IMG/VR virus record: IMGVR_UViG_3300042806_000277
Coordinates: 1-28,815 of that record
DNA length: 28,815 nucleotides
Direction: 5' to 3' (one strand)
Source of the DNA: a virus
The position numbers were made by a program, and so were the translations under genes. The notes under the pieces are model-generated. The model had not been told where the DNA came from. It saw nothing but the letters and a program-made list of their open reading frames with translations, and did not search any database. Below, piece after piece: positions 12,814 through 22,600 of the stretch; the stretch's first letter is position 1; each line of letters opens with the position of its first letter.

Positions 12814-12993
12814 TCAGCTGGTTGCTGTCTCAGTCTGCTGAGCACACTGCTCACAGATGCTGATCAGCGAGTCGTCGCGGGAGTGCGCTGCGTATGGGTC
12901 AATGTCTCGCGCCAGCAGGGAGCGGTAGAGCTCTGAGCTAAGCACAGCTGGATTGAGGGCAGCCGGTGTGTAGCCAGGGTCGGACGGGAGCAT
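12814..12993 (-). CDS. Small hypothetical protein, 59 aa
   Basis: Read directly from the minus strand: ATG at 12991-12993, TGA at 12814-12816. Begins MLPSDPGYTPAALNPAVLSS, with a helix (ELYRSLLARD) and a C-terminal CxxC (ICEQCAQQ). It lies 5 bases after the fibre stop and 2 bases before the next start, so it belongs to the operon. Function not recognised. Confidence 0.6.
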   Translation of the reverse strand: MLPSDPGYTPAALNPAVLSSELYRSLLARDIDPYAAHSRDDSLISICEQCAQQTETATS

Positions 12994-12998
12994 GGCGA

Positions 12999-15900
12999 TC
13001 AGAGGATGGTGTTGAACGACGGGATCGTGATGGCGCGGTTGACGCTGATGCCAGCCTTGAAGCTGCGCAGGCCCACATTCAGGCCCTTGCTGCCATCGGT
13101 GGTGATCACCGGGTTGTCGCCGGTGGGGTAGCCCTCACCCGGCAGCGTGGATAGAGCGTTGAAGTCAGGGCGAGCGGTTGAATCGGCCGCCCCAGCAGCA
13201 ATGCCGGCCTTCTGGAAAATGCTCTTTCCATTGTTGGCGCCACTGCCTGGTGACAGGCTGAAGGTGAAACCCGCCTCCGGTGTCGTCACACCCAGGTTGC
13301 CGCCCAGCACACCACGGGCCTTGGTGGTGTTGTACCCATTGCTGCCGAACTTGCCGATGAAGCCCTGCAGCCTGGGCCCCGGTGTTGCGGAAGTCTCGCC
13401 ATTGGTCTGCCAGACATTTCTGGTTGTGAACTTGCTAGGGGCGTGAATGAACTGATCGAAGAACGGCCCGCTGCTGTCATCAGCTGGCACTTGCCCTGAT
13501 GATGTCAGCAGGTGGATGTGATTAGGCAGCAGCTTGCCGGTCCTGTCCTGGTAGTAGCTCTCAGTATTGAAAGCACTGCCGAGATTAGCCTTGAGCGTTT
13601 GACCGCCACCAAAATTGAGCGCAATGTCGCCAGGGTCGCCAGGTGGTGGTGCAATGAACGTGTGATAGGTCTGCTCCCATGTCCAGGGTGCGCTGACGGT
13701 AGATGATCCGTATGCACCATCACCTGATTGCTGAATGTTGCCGATTGAAGCATTGCTGACGCCGGGGAACATACCAGCGGTGGTGATCTTGGTCTTGCCC
13801 CTGAAGTAGATGTTCCTGACAGTTGGCTCAATCGAGCCCTCCACCGAAATCAATGCGTTTCTGGTGCCATTCAGCGCATCTTTTCTTGACGGCAGGCCAG
13901 GACCAAACACGCAGTCCCGGATAACGCCAGTGTCGCCCTTCTGCCCGCGCAACCTGAACAGGTTGCTGGCTGTGTACGACTGATAATTTGCGGTGCGGGA
14001 GTTGGCAACGTAGAGCGCATTGAGCAGCGTGTCCACATTGGTGGCCACATCCGTCGTGTATGCGCTTGACGCTGGATAAACAAAGGGGGTCGTATTGGTA
14101 ATGAGCTTGGTTGCCGTCAGATTGTTTTCGGCAACTGCCTTGATCAGGTGAGGCAATCCAAGGAAGTGGAAACCACCCTCAAAATCAAAGCCCTTGTCGA
14201 ACGTCATCGGCAGCGGCAGGCACGCCAGTGTCAGCTGATTATTGGCTTGATCTGGTGGCAGCAGCACTAGCGTGAATGTCTGAAAATTGACGGAGTTTGC
14301 TAGGTCGTCATACCCGCTTCCATCGAAATAGTTATTTGCCACGCTTGAAGTGCCAATGCTGTTGCTGGCCCACTTCACTGATGCAAAATTGGCGGTGTAG
14401 GCAATGAACTTGACGTTGCACTGCCAGACCGAGGATGGATCGTAGAGACCCGGCGCCATCCTGATCTCTGCAGTGCGGCTGCTGCCACTGAGCAGCGCGT
14501 TGGCATAATCCGACGCCAGCGCCAGTGTTGGCACTGCATCAGCCGGCTCGATGGGCGGGGTTTCGAGCATCTGATCCAAGGTGCGACTAGGCGCTCCCTG
14601 CTTGACGTAGATCGGCACCGACGCGGTGCTGGCACTGATCAATCGCTGCGCAATCATCCAGCGATTCAAACCGCCAATCGTTACCGCTTTAGGGTTAGCC
14701 TCGATTGATGCATCACTGCTGGCAATCTCCAGGTTGTTCGTTTCCGTGAGCTCAGCGAAACTGGCCAACTCGACAGCACCAACACGAGTCGTCTTGGCAT
14801 TGGCTGCATCCGAGTACGTGACCTGACCCGTGATCTCCAGATCCTGCACGACTGCAGTGCCGCCAACCTGGATGCCATTGGGGAAGTCGGTGCGTTGCGC
14901 ATCGTCAATACCCAAGCCACCCAAGCTCTCAGGGCTGATCGTGGCGCCCGTTGCAATGTCTTCCAGGCCACGCGGCGACACCTCATAGCCATCTTCATTA
15001 CTGCCCTTCGGCACCACACGCCCGCCACCTGAATTGGTGAAGTAGTATGTGAACTTGTTGAACTCGCTCATATCCTGCTGCACTGCAGGCATGGCCTTTG
15101 AGTAGTTGCCGAATCCCGCCCACTCCCACTGGTGGTTGTAGAGCCGGATCGTCGATGGCCGGCGGAACTCAACCGCCCAGTTACCGCGACCTGTTGCAGC
15201 ACCGCCTGATGGCGCCGTAGGGAAGTCGGTGGCGCTGGTTGGATTGAGCTCCCGAGCTGCTGACGCTTTCGGTACTAGGGCAGCGTGTGCAGCCGTCTCA
15301 GAGAAGCCCAGGGCGCGGAGCATGGCGTAGATGCCCAGGTAGTCCGTCCCGGTGCGGTACTGCTGCAGCACGGGGCCAGTGGTGGTCCACACCGCCGTCC
15401 AGTTAATGCCCAACGTGGTGGAATCTTCAAGGTCAGACGTGTCGGTATCGAACGTCAGGATCGGCGTCTCCTGGCTGATGGGATCCTCCGGGTTGAAGCC
15501 GCTCGGCATGTGCACGAACGCCTCACCCCAGAGGGCCGGATCGGGCGCCGCGCCGGTGCTTGTCATCGCCACCTTGGCCTGCCAGTGCTTGCCGGCATGA
15601 CGCACCACTGTGCCCTGACGGTAGAAGGTGTCAGGGGCGTATGCCTTGCTGGCGGCACCACGCCTGATCGTCAGCTCTGCTGTCTTCGTCACACCAGCAC
15701 CAGGTGCAGGGCCAGTGCCGACGGCGGAAACAATCAGCACCTCCTCTCCACCAGGTGCTAGCACCCTGCTGATTGCCCCACCAGATCGCGCCGGATCGGT
15801 TTGCAGCACCGCGTCACGCTGCGGCAACCTGGCGCTGGCGGTGTTCGATAGCACCAAGGACAGCCGGCGCTCGGCCACGCTGCGGGTATCCACCACGCGG

Positions 15901-17648
15901 CGGATGTAGACCCTGCGACCTACCACGGCAGTGCCTGCCGGCGAGTTGGTGCCACTCTGCAGTGGCGCACCGGTGATATTGATCACGGCCGGCGTGGTGC
16001 TGCTCCATGCCGCGCTGGTCAGCGTTGCACGCCAGTCGGCACCATTAGGGTTGTCGATCCAGATTCGCGTATCACCGGCCAAGCTGTAACCGGCAGCAGA
16101 CAGAACAGCGGGGACCGTCGTTGAGCTGGCATCAATCGCCAGACCATTGGTCAGCGTGATGGTTGAACTGGTGACACTGGCGACCACGCCTAGGTCAATG
16201 CGGCGGATGTTGCCGAGCTTCTCGCTTAGGTTCAGCGGCACCTTGATGCGACTGATCGCCCAGTTTTTATCCTTGGCAAATGCAGCGCGCTTGTAACCCT
16301 TCGCCAGCGCTGAGCATCCGCCAAATGTAGAATTGCCGGAGTTGTCGGTAATCTCACCGCCATTATCCGCCATCGTCACTTCAGACTGGCCAATCCCAAA
16401 GATTGATACCTTCTGGATATAAGCATCATTGACAGCTGAAATATGCCGCGTCTGACGTGCTGGATTGCGACGCAAGCTGTCAGGTGCAGCGTCGATGTAC
16501 TTCTGATAATCCTGAGGGGTATTGGTCAGTGAAACCCAGTTGCCACTTTCATAGACCTGCCAGCAGCGCATGTCCTTCTGCTGGTTGGTGCCGGTAAAAT
16601 TGGCGCATACCATCGACTTGAGGCCGGCGATCTTGTCGCCATCCCAGAATGCGCCGCCCATTCCATATTCAGACCGCACAGACCAGTTGAAGATATACGG
16701 GCTGGCGCCAGCAGTTGTATCCCATGCTGAGCTCGGCGCTTGCGCCTGATTGATCGGCCCAACAATCTGATACTCGCTGGGGCGTGCCACCAGCAGCGCA
16801 TTGGCCAGGTCAGCGCCACCACCGACAGCGCTCTGCACCTTGCTGTAAAACGCCGTCAGTTCCCCCTGGCTGGCGGGATGGAACGTGTCGAGTAGGTGGA
16901 CAGATTCGGTGTGACCGCTCTTGTCCATTGTGGTGGCATTGAAGAAGAACCCAGTGCCCGATACCTTCAGGATGGCGCGGCGGTTGCTGTAATCCGCTGC
17001 CTCATCCTCCACAGCCGGCACCCAAGATGGCCGCAGACTGCTCTTGCGTAGATCCTGCCCGTGCATCGAGCATCCACGCGGCAGCAACACGCCGCCGGCG
17101 GTTGGGTTGAACGCAATCAGCTCCTCAATCGTCGGATCCTTAGACGTGCCCCAGCTCGCCAGGCTGGTAGACCCACTGCCAGGGTTGCTGTAAACAATGT
17201 GAACACCACCGCTAAGCACGATGGTCACGCAATCAACGTGAGCGCGTGGGTCGCTGTAGCTGTACCAGTTCTTGCTGGTGATGATCGCTGCTTCAATCGC
17301 AGCGCGGTTGATTGTCTTGAATGGACGCGCAGCCGTATAACCACACTCCAAACGCTGCAGCTCAATGCGCTTCAGTTTCTGCGCAATGATCTGCTCATCA
17401 GTGCCACTGGTCTCAAAGCTGTTGTATGCGCCACCAACGAAACGATCAGAGCCGATGTACGGATCGACGTACAACGTGAATGGCGCATTGAGTGGATCAG
17501 CTGCAGCCAGCGCGCCAGCCACCACGGATGGATTGCCACCCAGCTGGCGCATCATGTCCAGCAGCGCCGCGATCTGCTCCTTTGCCACCGCCTGACTGGC
17601 AGCCACATCGAGAGCACCGCTTTGCCCCGCTCTCTGCAGCTGGCTCAT
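12999..17648 (-). CDS. Giant tail fibre / receptor-binding protein, 1549 aa
   Basis: Last and largest structural gene of the tail module, the usual place for host-recognition proteins. N-terminal helical segment (1-48), then a domain opening LYVDPYIGSDRF and containing RPFKTINRAAIEAAI (about 105-120). This resembles the start of pectate-lyase-like beta-helix fibre domains, where DPxxGxD and PFKTIxxA recur. The middle is Ser/Thr/Gly rich beta sequence without visible catalytic residues, including one carbohydrate-binding-like patch (FYRQGTVVRHAGKHWQAKVA, about residues 670-690). The C-terminus (NTTKARGVLGGNLG, GINVGLRSFKAG-like) resembles particle-tip repeats. No frameshift or truncation. Start at 17646-17648 has a weak GGCGG upstream. 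Confidence 0.75.
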   Translation of the reverse strand: MSQLQRAGQSGALDVAASQAVAKEQIAALLDMMRQLGGNPSVVAGALAAADPLNAPFTLYVDPYIGSDRFVGGAYNSFETSGTDEQIIAQKLKRIELQRLECGYTAARPFKTINRAAIEAAIITSKNWYSYSDPRAHVDCVTIVLSGGVHIVYSNPGSGSTSLASWGTSKDPTIEELIAFNPTAGGVLLPRGCSMHGQDLRKSSLRPSWVPAVEDEAADYSNRRAILKVSGTGFFFNATTMDKSGHTESVHLLDTFHPASQGELTAFYSKVQSAVGGGADLANALLVARPSEYQIVGPINQAQAPSSAWDTTAGASPYIFNWSVRSEYGMGGAFWDGDKIAGLKSMVCANFTGTNQQKDMRCWQVYESGNWVSLTNTPQDYQKYIDAAPDSLRRNPARQTRHISAVNDAYIQKVSIFGIGQSEVTMADNGGEITDNSGNSTFGGCSALAKGYKRAAFAKDKNWAISRIKVPLNLSEKLGNIRRIDLGVVASVTSSTITLTNGLAIDASSTTVPAVLSAAGYSLAGDTRIWIDNPNGADWRATLTSAAWSSTTPAVINITGAPLQSGTNSPAGTAVVGRRVYIRRVVDTRSVAERRLSLVLSNTASARLPQRDAVLQTDPARSGGAISRVLAPGGEEVLIVSAVGTGPAPGAGVTKTAELTIRRGAASKAYAPDTFYRQGTVVRHAGKHWQAKVAMTSTGAAPDPALWGEAFVHMPSGFNPEDPISQETPILTFDTDTSDLEDSTTLGINWTAVWTTTGPVLQQYRTGTDYLGIYAMLRALGFSETAAHAALVPKASAARELNPTSATDFPTAPSGGAATGRGNWAVEFRRPSTIRLYNHQWEWAGFGNYSKAMPAVQQDMSEFNKFTYYFTNSGGGRVVPKGSNEDGYEVSPRGLEDIATGATISPESLGGLGIDDAQRTDFPNGIQVGGTAVVQDLEITGQVTYSDAANAKTTRVGAVELASFAELTETNNLEIASSDASIEANPKAVTIGGLNRWMIAQRLISASTASVPIYVKQGAPSRTLDQMLETPPIEPADAVPTLALASDYANALLSGSSRTAEIRMAPGLYDPSSVWQCNVKFIAYTANFASVKWASNSIGTSSVANNYFDGSGYDDLANSVNFQTFTLVLLPPDQANNQLTLACLPLPMTFDKGFDFEGGFHFLGLPHLIKAVAENNLTATKLITNTTPFVYPASSAYTTDVATNVDTLLNALYVANSRTANYQSYTASNLFRLRGQKGDTGVIRDCVFGPGLPSRKDALNGTRNALISVEGSIEPTVRNIYFRGKTKITTAGMFPGVSNASIGNIQQSGDGAYGSSTVSAPWTWEQTYHTFIAPPPGDPGDIALNFGGGQTLKANLGSAFNTESYYQDRTGKLLPNHIHLLTSSGQVPADDSSGPFFDQFIHAPSKFTTRNVWQTNGETSATPGPRLQGFIGKFGSNGYNTTKARGVLGGNLGVTTPEAGFTFSLSPGSGANNGKSIFQKAGIAAGAADSTARPDFNALSTLPGEGYPTGDNPVITTDGSKGLNVGLRSFKAGISVNRAITIPSFNTIL

Positions 17649-17680
17649 GTCCGCCTGATGCCTTGATTTCTGGCTTCAGG

Positions 17681-18808
17681 CTATGGAGCCTCCTTCGCAA
17701 TCCTGATTTGCCCCGTGGCGATGAACTCACCGGTAAGCCTGATCACATCCGTTGCCTGCGTGTTGACCGCGGTGCGACCCATCAGGATGTCGGTCTCATA
17801 GAACACCCGCTCCTTCACGTGTTCGGCAACGGTGCTGGTGCGCTGATCCATCAGCTGGAACCGTGCGCGTGCCTTGCTGCCCTGCGCTGTCAGCATCATC
17901 AATTTCAGCAGGCCTAGGCCGCTTTGCTCACCTGCTATCCGGCTGTGGTCCACCTCACCGTTGAAGCTGCCAGCACCACGCAGCACACCCTTTGCCGTCT
18001 CGCCAAAGGCCTGGCCGATTGCGGTTTCATCCAGCTGCGTTGCATCCATCTCAAACACCCAGCCGGTCAGATCGCACTGCACCAGCCAGCCGCGTTGCTC
18101 AGCGTCAGATGCTGCAGCAGTCAGCACTTCAGGCACTGCAGCCAGGTTGGCTGCCGGTTGCTCACCGTCCGGGATCGGCATCACGGTGATTGCCTGCAGC
18201 AGTTGCAGCGCCGCAGCGGCATACTCTCCCCCAGAGCCCAGCGTCACCAGTGGCGATCCGGCCAGGGTGGTGATCCGACCACCGCTCAGGGTGGTGAGGT
18301 ATAGGGAGCTGCCAGCAGCAGTTGCCGGCAGGATCAGCATGGTGCCGGGTGAGACATTGCGCAGCGGTATCAAGCCCTGGCTGCCGCCATTGATCGCGTC
18401 AATCTCACTGCTGTAGAACCGCACATCATCGAGCTCATCGCGGTGAATGAACGCGGTGGTGAACTGCTGCAGTCCAACCGTGGCGGCTGACTCCCAGAAT
18501 GGCTGCGTAGGGTCTGCACTCCAGAATCCACCGCCTGCACTGCGTGCCGCCAGCGCGGGCCCCACGGCCGCATCACCGCCAGGCCAGAACGCATGACCAT
18601 CAGGGCATGGCGCTGCACCATTCACGCCAACACCCAAAGGCACGCCGCGCAGACTCAGCAGCAGCACCTCATCACCTGACTGGAACGCCTGATCTGTCAG
18701 GTCCAGTGATGGCGACGCACCACGCTGCAGCCTGGCATCATCAAGCGCTGTCGGCGCCGGCCACTCCCTGCTCAGCTCGACAATGCCCTTGCGGCCCTCG
18801 ACAGCCAT
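17681..18808 (-). CDS. Tail-module structural protein, 375 aa
   Basis: Not recognised to family. Beta-rich with many short Gly turns (SPLVTLGSGGEYAAAALQLL), a Pro-rich N-terminus and a C-terminal beta segment (ATDVIRLTGEFIATGQIRIA). It sits between a small tube-like protein and the giant fibre, so a fibre adaptor or baseplate protein is likely. Start TGATG-coupled to the upstream gene. Confidence 0.6.
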   Translation of the reverse strand: MAVEGRKGIVELSREWPAPTALDDARLQRGASPSLDLTDQAFQSGDEVLLLSLRGVPLGVGVNGAAPCPDGHAFWPGGDAAVGPALAARSAGGGFWSADPTQPFWESAATVGLQQFTTAFIHRDELDDVRFYSSEIDAINGGSQGLIPLRNVSPGTMLILPATAAGSSLYLTTLSGGRITTLAGSPLVTLGSGGEYAAAALQLLQAITVMPIPDGEQPAANLAAVPEVLTAAASDAEQRGWLVQCDLTGWVFEMDATQLDETAIGQAFGETAKGVLRGAGSFNGEVDHSRIAGEQSGLGLLKLMMLTAQGSKARARFQLMDQRTSTVAEHVKERVFYETDILMGRTAVNTQATDVIRLTGEFIATGQIRIAKEAP

Positions 18809-19203
18809 CAGAACGCACGGCTGGGTTTGCCGCTGATCACAAAGCTGATGTTCACCGACACGCTCTCTCCCAGGCTCTGACCGATGCCCTGGCTGTTGAT
18901 CAGCACCGGCCCGGACAGCTTGCTGCCGCTGCCCTTGTGAATGACCATCTCCAGGTCGTCCGGCTGTTCGCCATCCTCAAAGATCCGATTCATCAGATCC
19001 ACGGTCGGCTGATCGTCGATGCGATACCGCACCACTGCCGAGCCACTGGTGGTGCGCTTGCCGTAGGCAAACTCATCATCCATGTCGCCGATGCCGGTCG
19101 TATCCAGCGTTGCACGCTGCGTTTCCATGCTGATGTTCACCACCTTGGCAACCTTCTGCCCCCGGAAGCGGATCTCGCCGTGCGTGCTATTCGGAACCGT
19201 CAT
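18808..19203 (-). CDS. Tail-tube-like structural protein, 131 aa
   Basis: The sequence GEIRFRGQKVAKVVNISMET, then LDTTGIGDMDDEF and YGKRTTSGSAVVRYRID is the type of small beta-sandwich seen in tail tube/TTP-like proteins. In standard order the tube gene lies upstream of the chaperones; this copy lies downstream of the tip protein, so it is more likely a distal-tail or hub component using the same fold. ATG at 19203 has no good Shine-Dalgarno; an 18-bp gap precedes it. Confidence 0.55.
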   Translation of the reverse strand: MTVPNSTHGEIRFRGQKVAKVVNISMETQRATLDTTGIGDMDDEFAYGKRTTSGSAVVRYRIDDQPTVDLMNRIFEDGEQPDDLEMVIHKGSGSKLSGPVLINSQGIGQSLGESVSVNISFVISGKPSRAF

Positions 19204-19221
19204 CGGATGTTCGACCGCTAC

Positions 19222-19608
19222 TCACAGCCTAAGCTCGGCCCTGAATGTGCACCGGCAGCTGATCCGCCGGCCGCCCTGCATACGGCTGCCCTCAGGCGGC
19301 GCTGCCCAGTACCACCGCATCCCGCCACCAGGCGTCAGCAGCTGCGCGTCGATCAAACCCTTGCCCACGATCGCCGGGAACGTCACATCCTCCATCGGTC
19401 CACGGGCGGCATTGTGCGCGGCCCTGATCTGCTGATAGGCCGCCTGGGTGATGTTGTCGAACGTCAGCGTCAACGGCGCATCAGATGGTTTATCGCCCCA
19501 CAGCCGAACGCTGCGCACCCCGCTCTGTGATCGTGATTCAGTGACTGGCCAACTGCCCTCGCCGAACTCGTGCGCAGTGGGCTGAATTGCCGGGAACTGC
19601 ACCGTCAT
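19222..19608 (-). CDS. Phage tail protein, 128 aa
   Basis: Not assigned to a family with certainty. Begins MTVQFPAIQPTAHEFGEGSW, contains SVRLWGDKPSDAPLTLTF and a C-terminal MRWYWAAPPEGSRM then CRCTFRAELRL. The final beta segment is typical of small baseplate-wedge or tail-hub proteins. It overlaps the J-like stop by four bases (ATGA) and is co-translated with it. Confidence 0.6.
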   Translation of the reverse strand: MTVQFPAIQPTAHEFGEGSWPVTESRSQSGVRSVRLWGDKPSDAPLTLTFDNITQAAYQQIRAAHNAARGPMEDVTFPAIVGKGLIDAQLLTPGGGMRWYWAAPPEGSRMQGGRRISCRCTFRAELRL

Positions 19609-22600
19609 CGCTCAATCACCCATGCGCTGGTCTGATCCCAGTCTGCAGCCACCAGCAGGATGCCTTGGGCATTGGTTGGCATGTGCACCGCCTCAATCTC
19701 GTAGGCGCCCTGATCGGATGGCGTGATCCGGCTGATCTGGTACGTGCGCACCTGCGTTGATACCTGCTTCACCGTGAAGACGATGCCAGCTGGCGACCCG
19801 ATGCCGCCGCTGATCGACAAGGTGGCTGCATCGTTCACGTTGCCGCTGCCGCCCCAGCTGATCACGTTGTAGGTGCCATTCGCCAGCGGCGTCGTGCTCA
19901 CCACAGTGCCATCGCCCAGCACTACGCCGTTGTTGAACTGGTCGTAGACCGTGGTATCCATCGCCACCCTGATCAGGTCGCCAGGCCCCACACCGGTGCT
20001 GATGCCCTCCAAGCCGTCGTAGGTGGTGCGGAACCTGATCGTGTGATCCCGCAGCCGGCGCATCCGCAGCGTGAACTTGGCGACATCGATCGCGTGGTTC
20101 TCATTGGTGCAGAAGTCGCTCAGGTCGATTGCCTCCATCGGCAGCGCATCGCTGCCGTACGGCGCCGCCTCGCGCACCAGCACCTCGCGCTCAAGCGGGA
20201 ACAGGCCAGGATTGGCAGGGTTGGTGCTGCTGCGTTCCTGCCGCCACTTCACGCTGATCCGCGCCGCCTGCCGTTGCTCTGGTGGTGTTGACTCAAACTG
20301 GAAGCTGCCCTGCTCAATGTTCCCGGCAGTGAACAACGCACGATGCGTCACGGCGTCAAACGTGATGAACGGCACCAGGTCGTAGCGGCCATTCACCTCT
20401 CGGAAGTCCAGCAGCATCGCGCCAGCTGTGTCGGCAATCCATTGGCGGGGTGCTTCCTGGCTGATGATCACGCCACCATCAAAGAAGTATTTCCGGTCCT
20501 GGCACCACTGCGCTGCTGATGCAAAGTTGACAAGATTGATCAGATCATCACTGATGCTGCCAGGCCCATACTTCACGTTGGTGAGTCGATCCAATGCCAG
20601 ATCAGGCAGCAGATGTGATGGGCCGGTTGCGAGATTGTTCAACAGTCGCCGCACCTCAGTGCCGCCAGTCACGTACGCCGACAGCTGGCTGAACTGCCGC
20701 CACTCATACGCTGACGTGGCATTAACACCCAGCAGCGCAATCCCGCTGTACTGCGGCGCGGTGGCGTTCTGCACAATCTCATTGACGTAGACGATCTCAT
20801 GCTCAGGTGAATCTGTGCTGGCTTGAATCTCGTCATAGATGAAAAACTCAGCCAGCTTGCCCCATGCATCGGCATAGTTGTTGTTGCTGTCAGCATGCGG
20901 CAGACCCATATTGGATCGCCTGGTTTCCCGCAACCTGAACGCCTGTTCATTGCGGCTGATTGTGCGACCATTGAATGTAGCGCGCACCGTGCGGCCGCCA
21001 GCTGTAGACGTCACCGATTGCACCGTGCTCATGCGACTGTCAATCACATACAACGTGCTTGCAGTCACAAGGTTCCGCACCTCCCATCCAGTGAGTGGTT
21101 CAACAATCCACTCCCATGAGTCAAGCGTTGGAAACTGCAACCGTAGATAATTGAAAGATGCCTGCTGGTCAACGCCAACAAATCCAAACACCTGATCCAA
21201 TGGTGTGAAAGCTGACTCCGACTGTTTGCGGTACAGCACACGCACAAACGAGTAGCGTTCACTAACGCCAATCAGCTGCCCGCTCTGATAGTTGTCAACC
21301 TTGAGCGTGTTGCCGCGGCGGATCGTATCACCTTCGCGGTTCAGGCATGCCCTGCCATCGGCATCGGCAAACGACAACGCACCACGGAACCGCAGGATGC
21401 CATTCAGCCGAATGCCCAGCGTTGAGCGAATCCCCAGCTCGACAATTCGGCATTCGCGTGTGGTAGCGCCAGTGGCCACCGCAACACGCATGATATGCGG
21501 CCCGCTAGTGGCCGTCTGCCGGGTCGGTGTTTCAGTCAGGCCGTTCTGATTCAGCGTGGCCTCCGTGACCGTTGCAGCCGCACCAGGTCGCACAATCCTG
21601 AACGTAGCCTCAATCCCCTGGCCGCTGCCTGCTGCCTCAAGCTCCGCGTCGCTGCGGAACACCGCATCCGATGGCGTCCGGCCGGTGCAGACTGCCAGTG
21701 CTGAACCGATCTTGTAAAGCTCCCCCACGGCAATTGCGTCATCCCACGCCTGTTGCCGCGCAGCTACTGACGCAGCGGCATCGTCTGCAGACTCGCTATA
21801 CAAATCAGATTCGGAATAGTCAAACGCCATCGAGGCGCGCAGACGGTTGGGACTGGTCAGCGTCTGCACAGGTCCAGAGCCATCTGCAACCTGCAGTTCA
21901 ACATCAACCCGCGTCGTTAGCGTACTCTCGTTGATGCCGGTGCTGATGCTGACCGATGCAGTCTCGTTGATAAAATCAACGGAGATCGAATCGCTGCTGT
22001 TGTTGCGGATAAACGTGCGGCTGTTGCGCACCCTCACGATGGCAACAAACTTGAGCTGGAGCTCAATGTCCCGCGCAGTATTGCGAGCGGTGATCCAATA
22101 CTTGATCTCATACCGCCCAACGGCAGAATTGGCGTACAGATTGGCGATAGTGTCTAAGTTGATCGTTGCATCAGCCGTTACCGTCTTGGCTGTAGTGTTC
22201 ACCGTCGGGCTGCCAACCGTAACAGCACCCTCCAATGCTGACTGGGTGATAGCAGTGCTCACGCCAGGAATCACCTGGTTGTAGGCCGGCTCCTGATATA
22301 CATCTTCAAGGTTGCGCAGCTCGTGGTCTACTGTCCAGGTGTCGCCTTCTTCAACCACTGATTGGAAAATGGTCTCAAAGTCGCTACCCGGTAGCAGCTT
22401 GTACGTGACAACATCATTAACGGCACCGAACGATCCGCTAGTGATACCAGATCGCGTTGAAAAGAAGGCGCGAAACTTGGCGCGCTGCACTTGAGTTGTA
22501 TCATCCAGGTCACACACCACCTCGGCATCACCATCGTCCCCCTTTGGCTTGAGGCTGGCAGTCACACCAGGCCGCACCGTAGGATTCAGCTTGAATCCAA

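Noticed and set aside
12999-17648. Frameshift or split in the giant fibre gene
   Set aside because: The frame is uninterrupted and protein-like throughout.
18544-19530. Long plus-strand open frame of 328 aa
   Set aside because: Antisense shadow of three tail genes with His/Arg/Pro-rich low-quality sequence.
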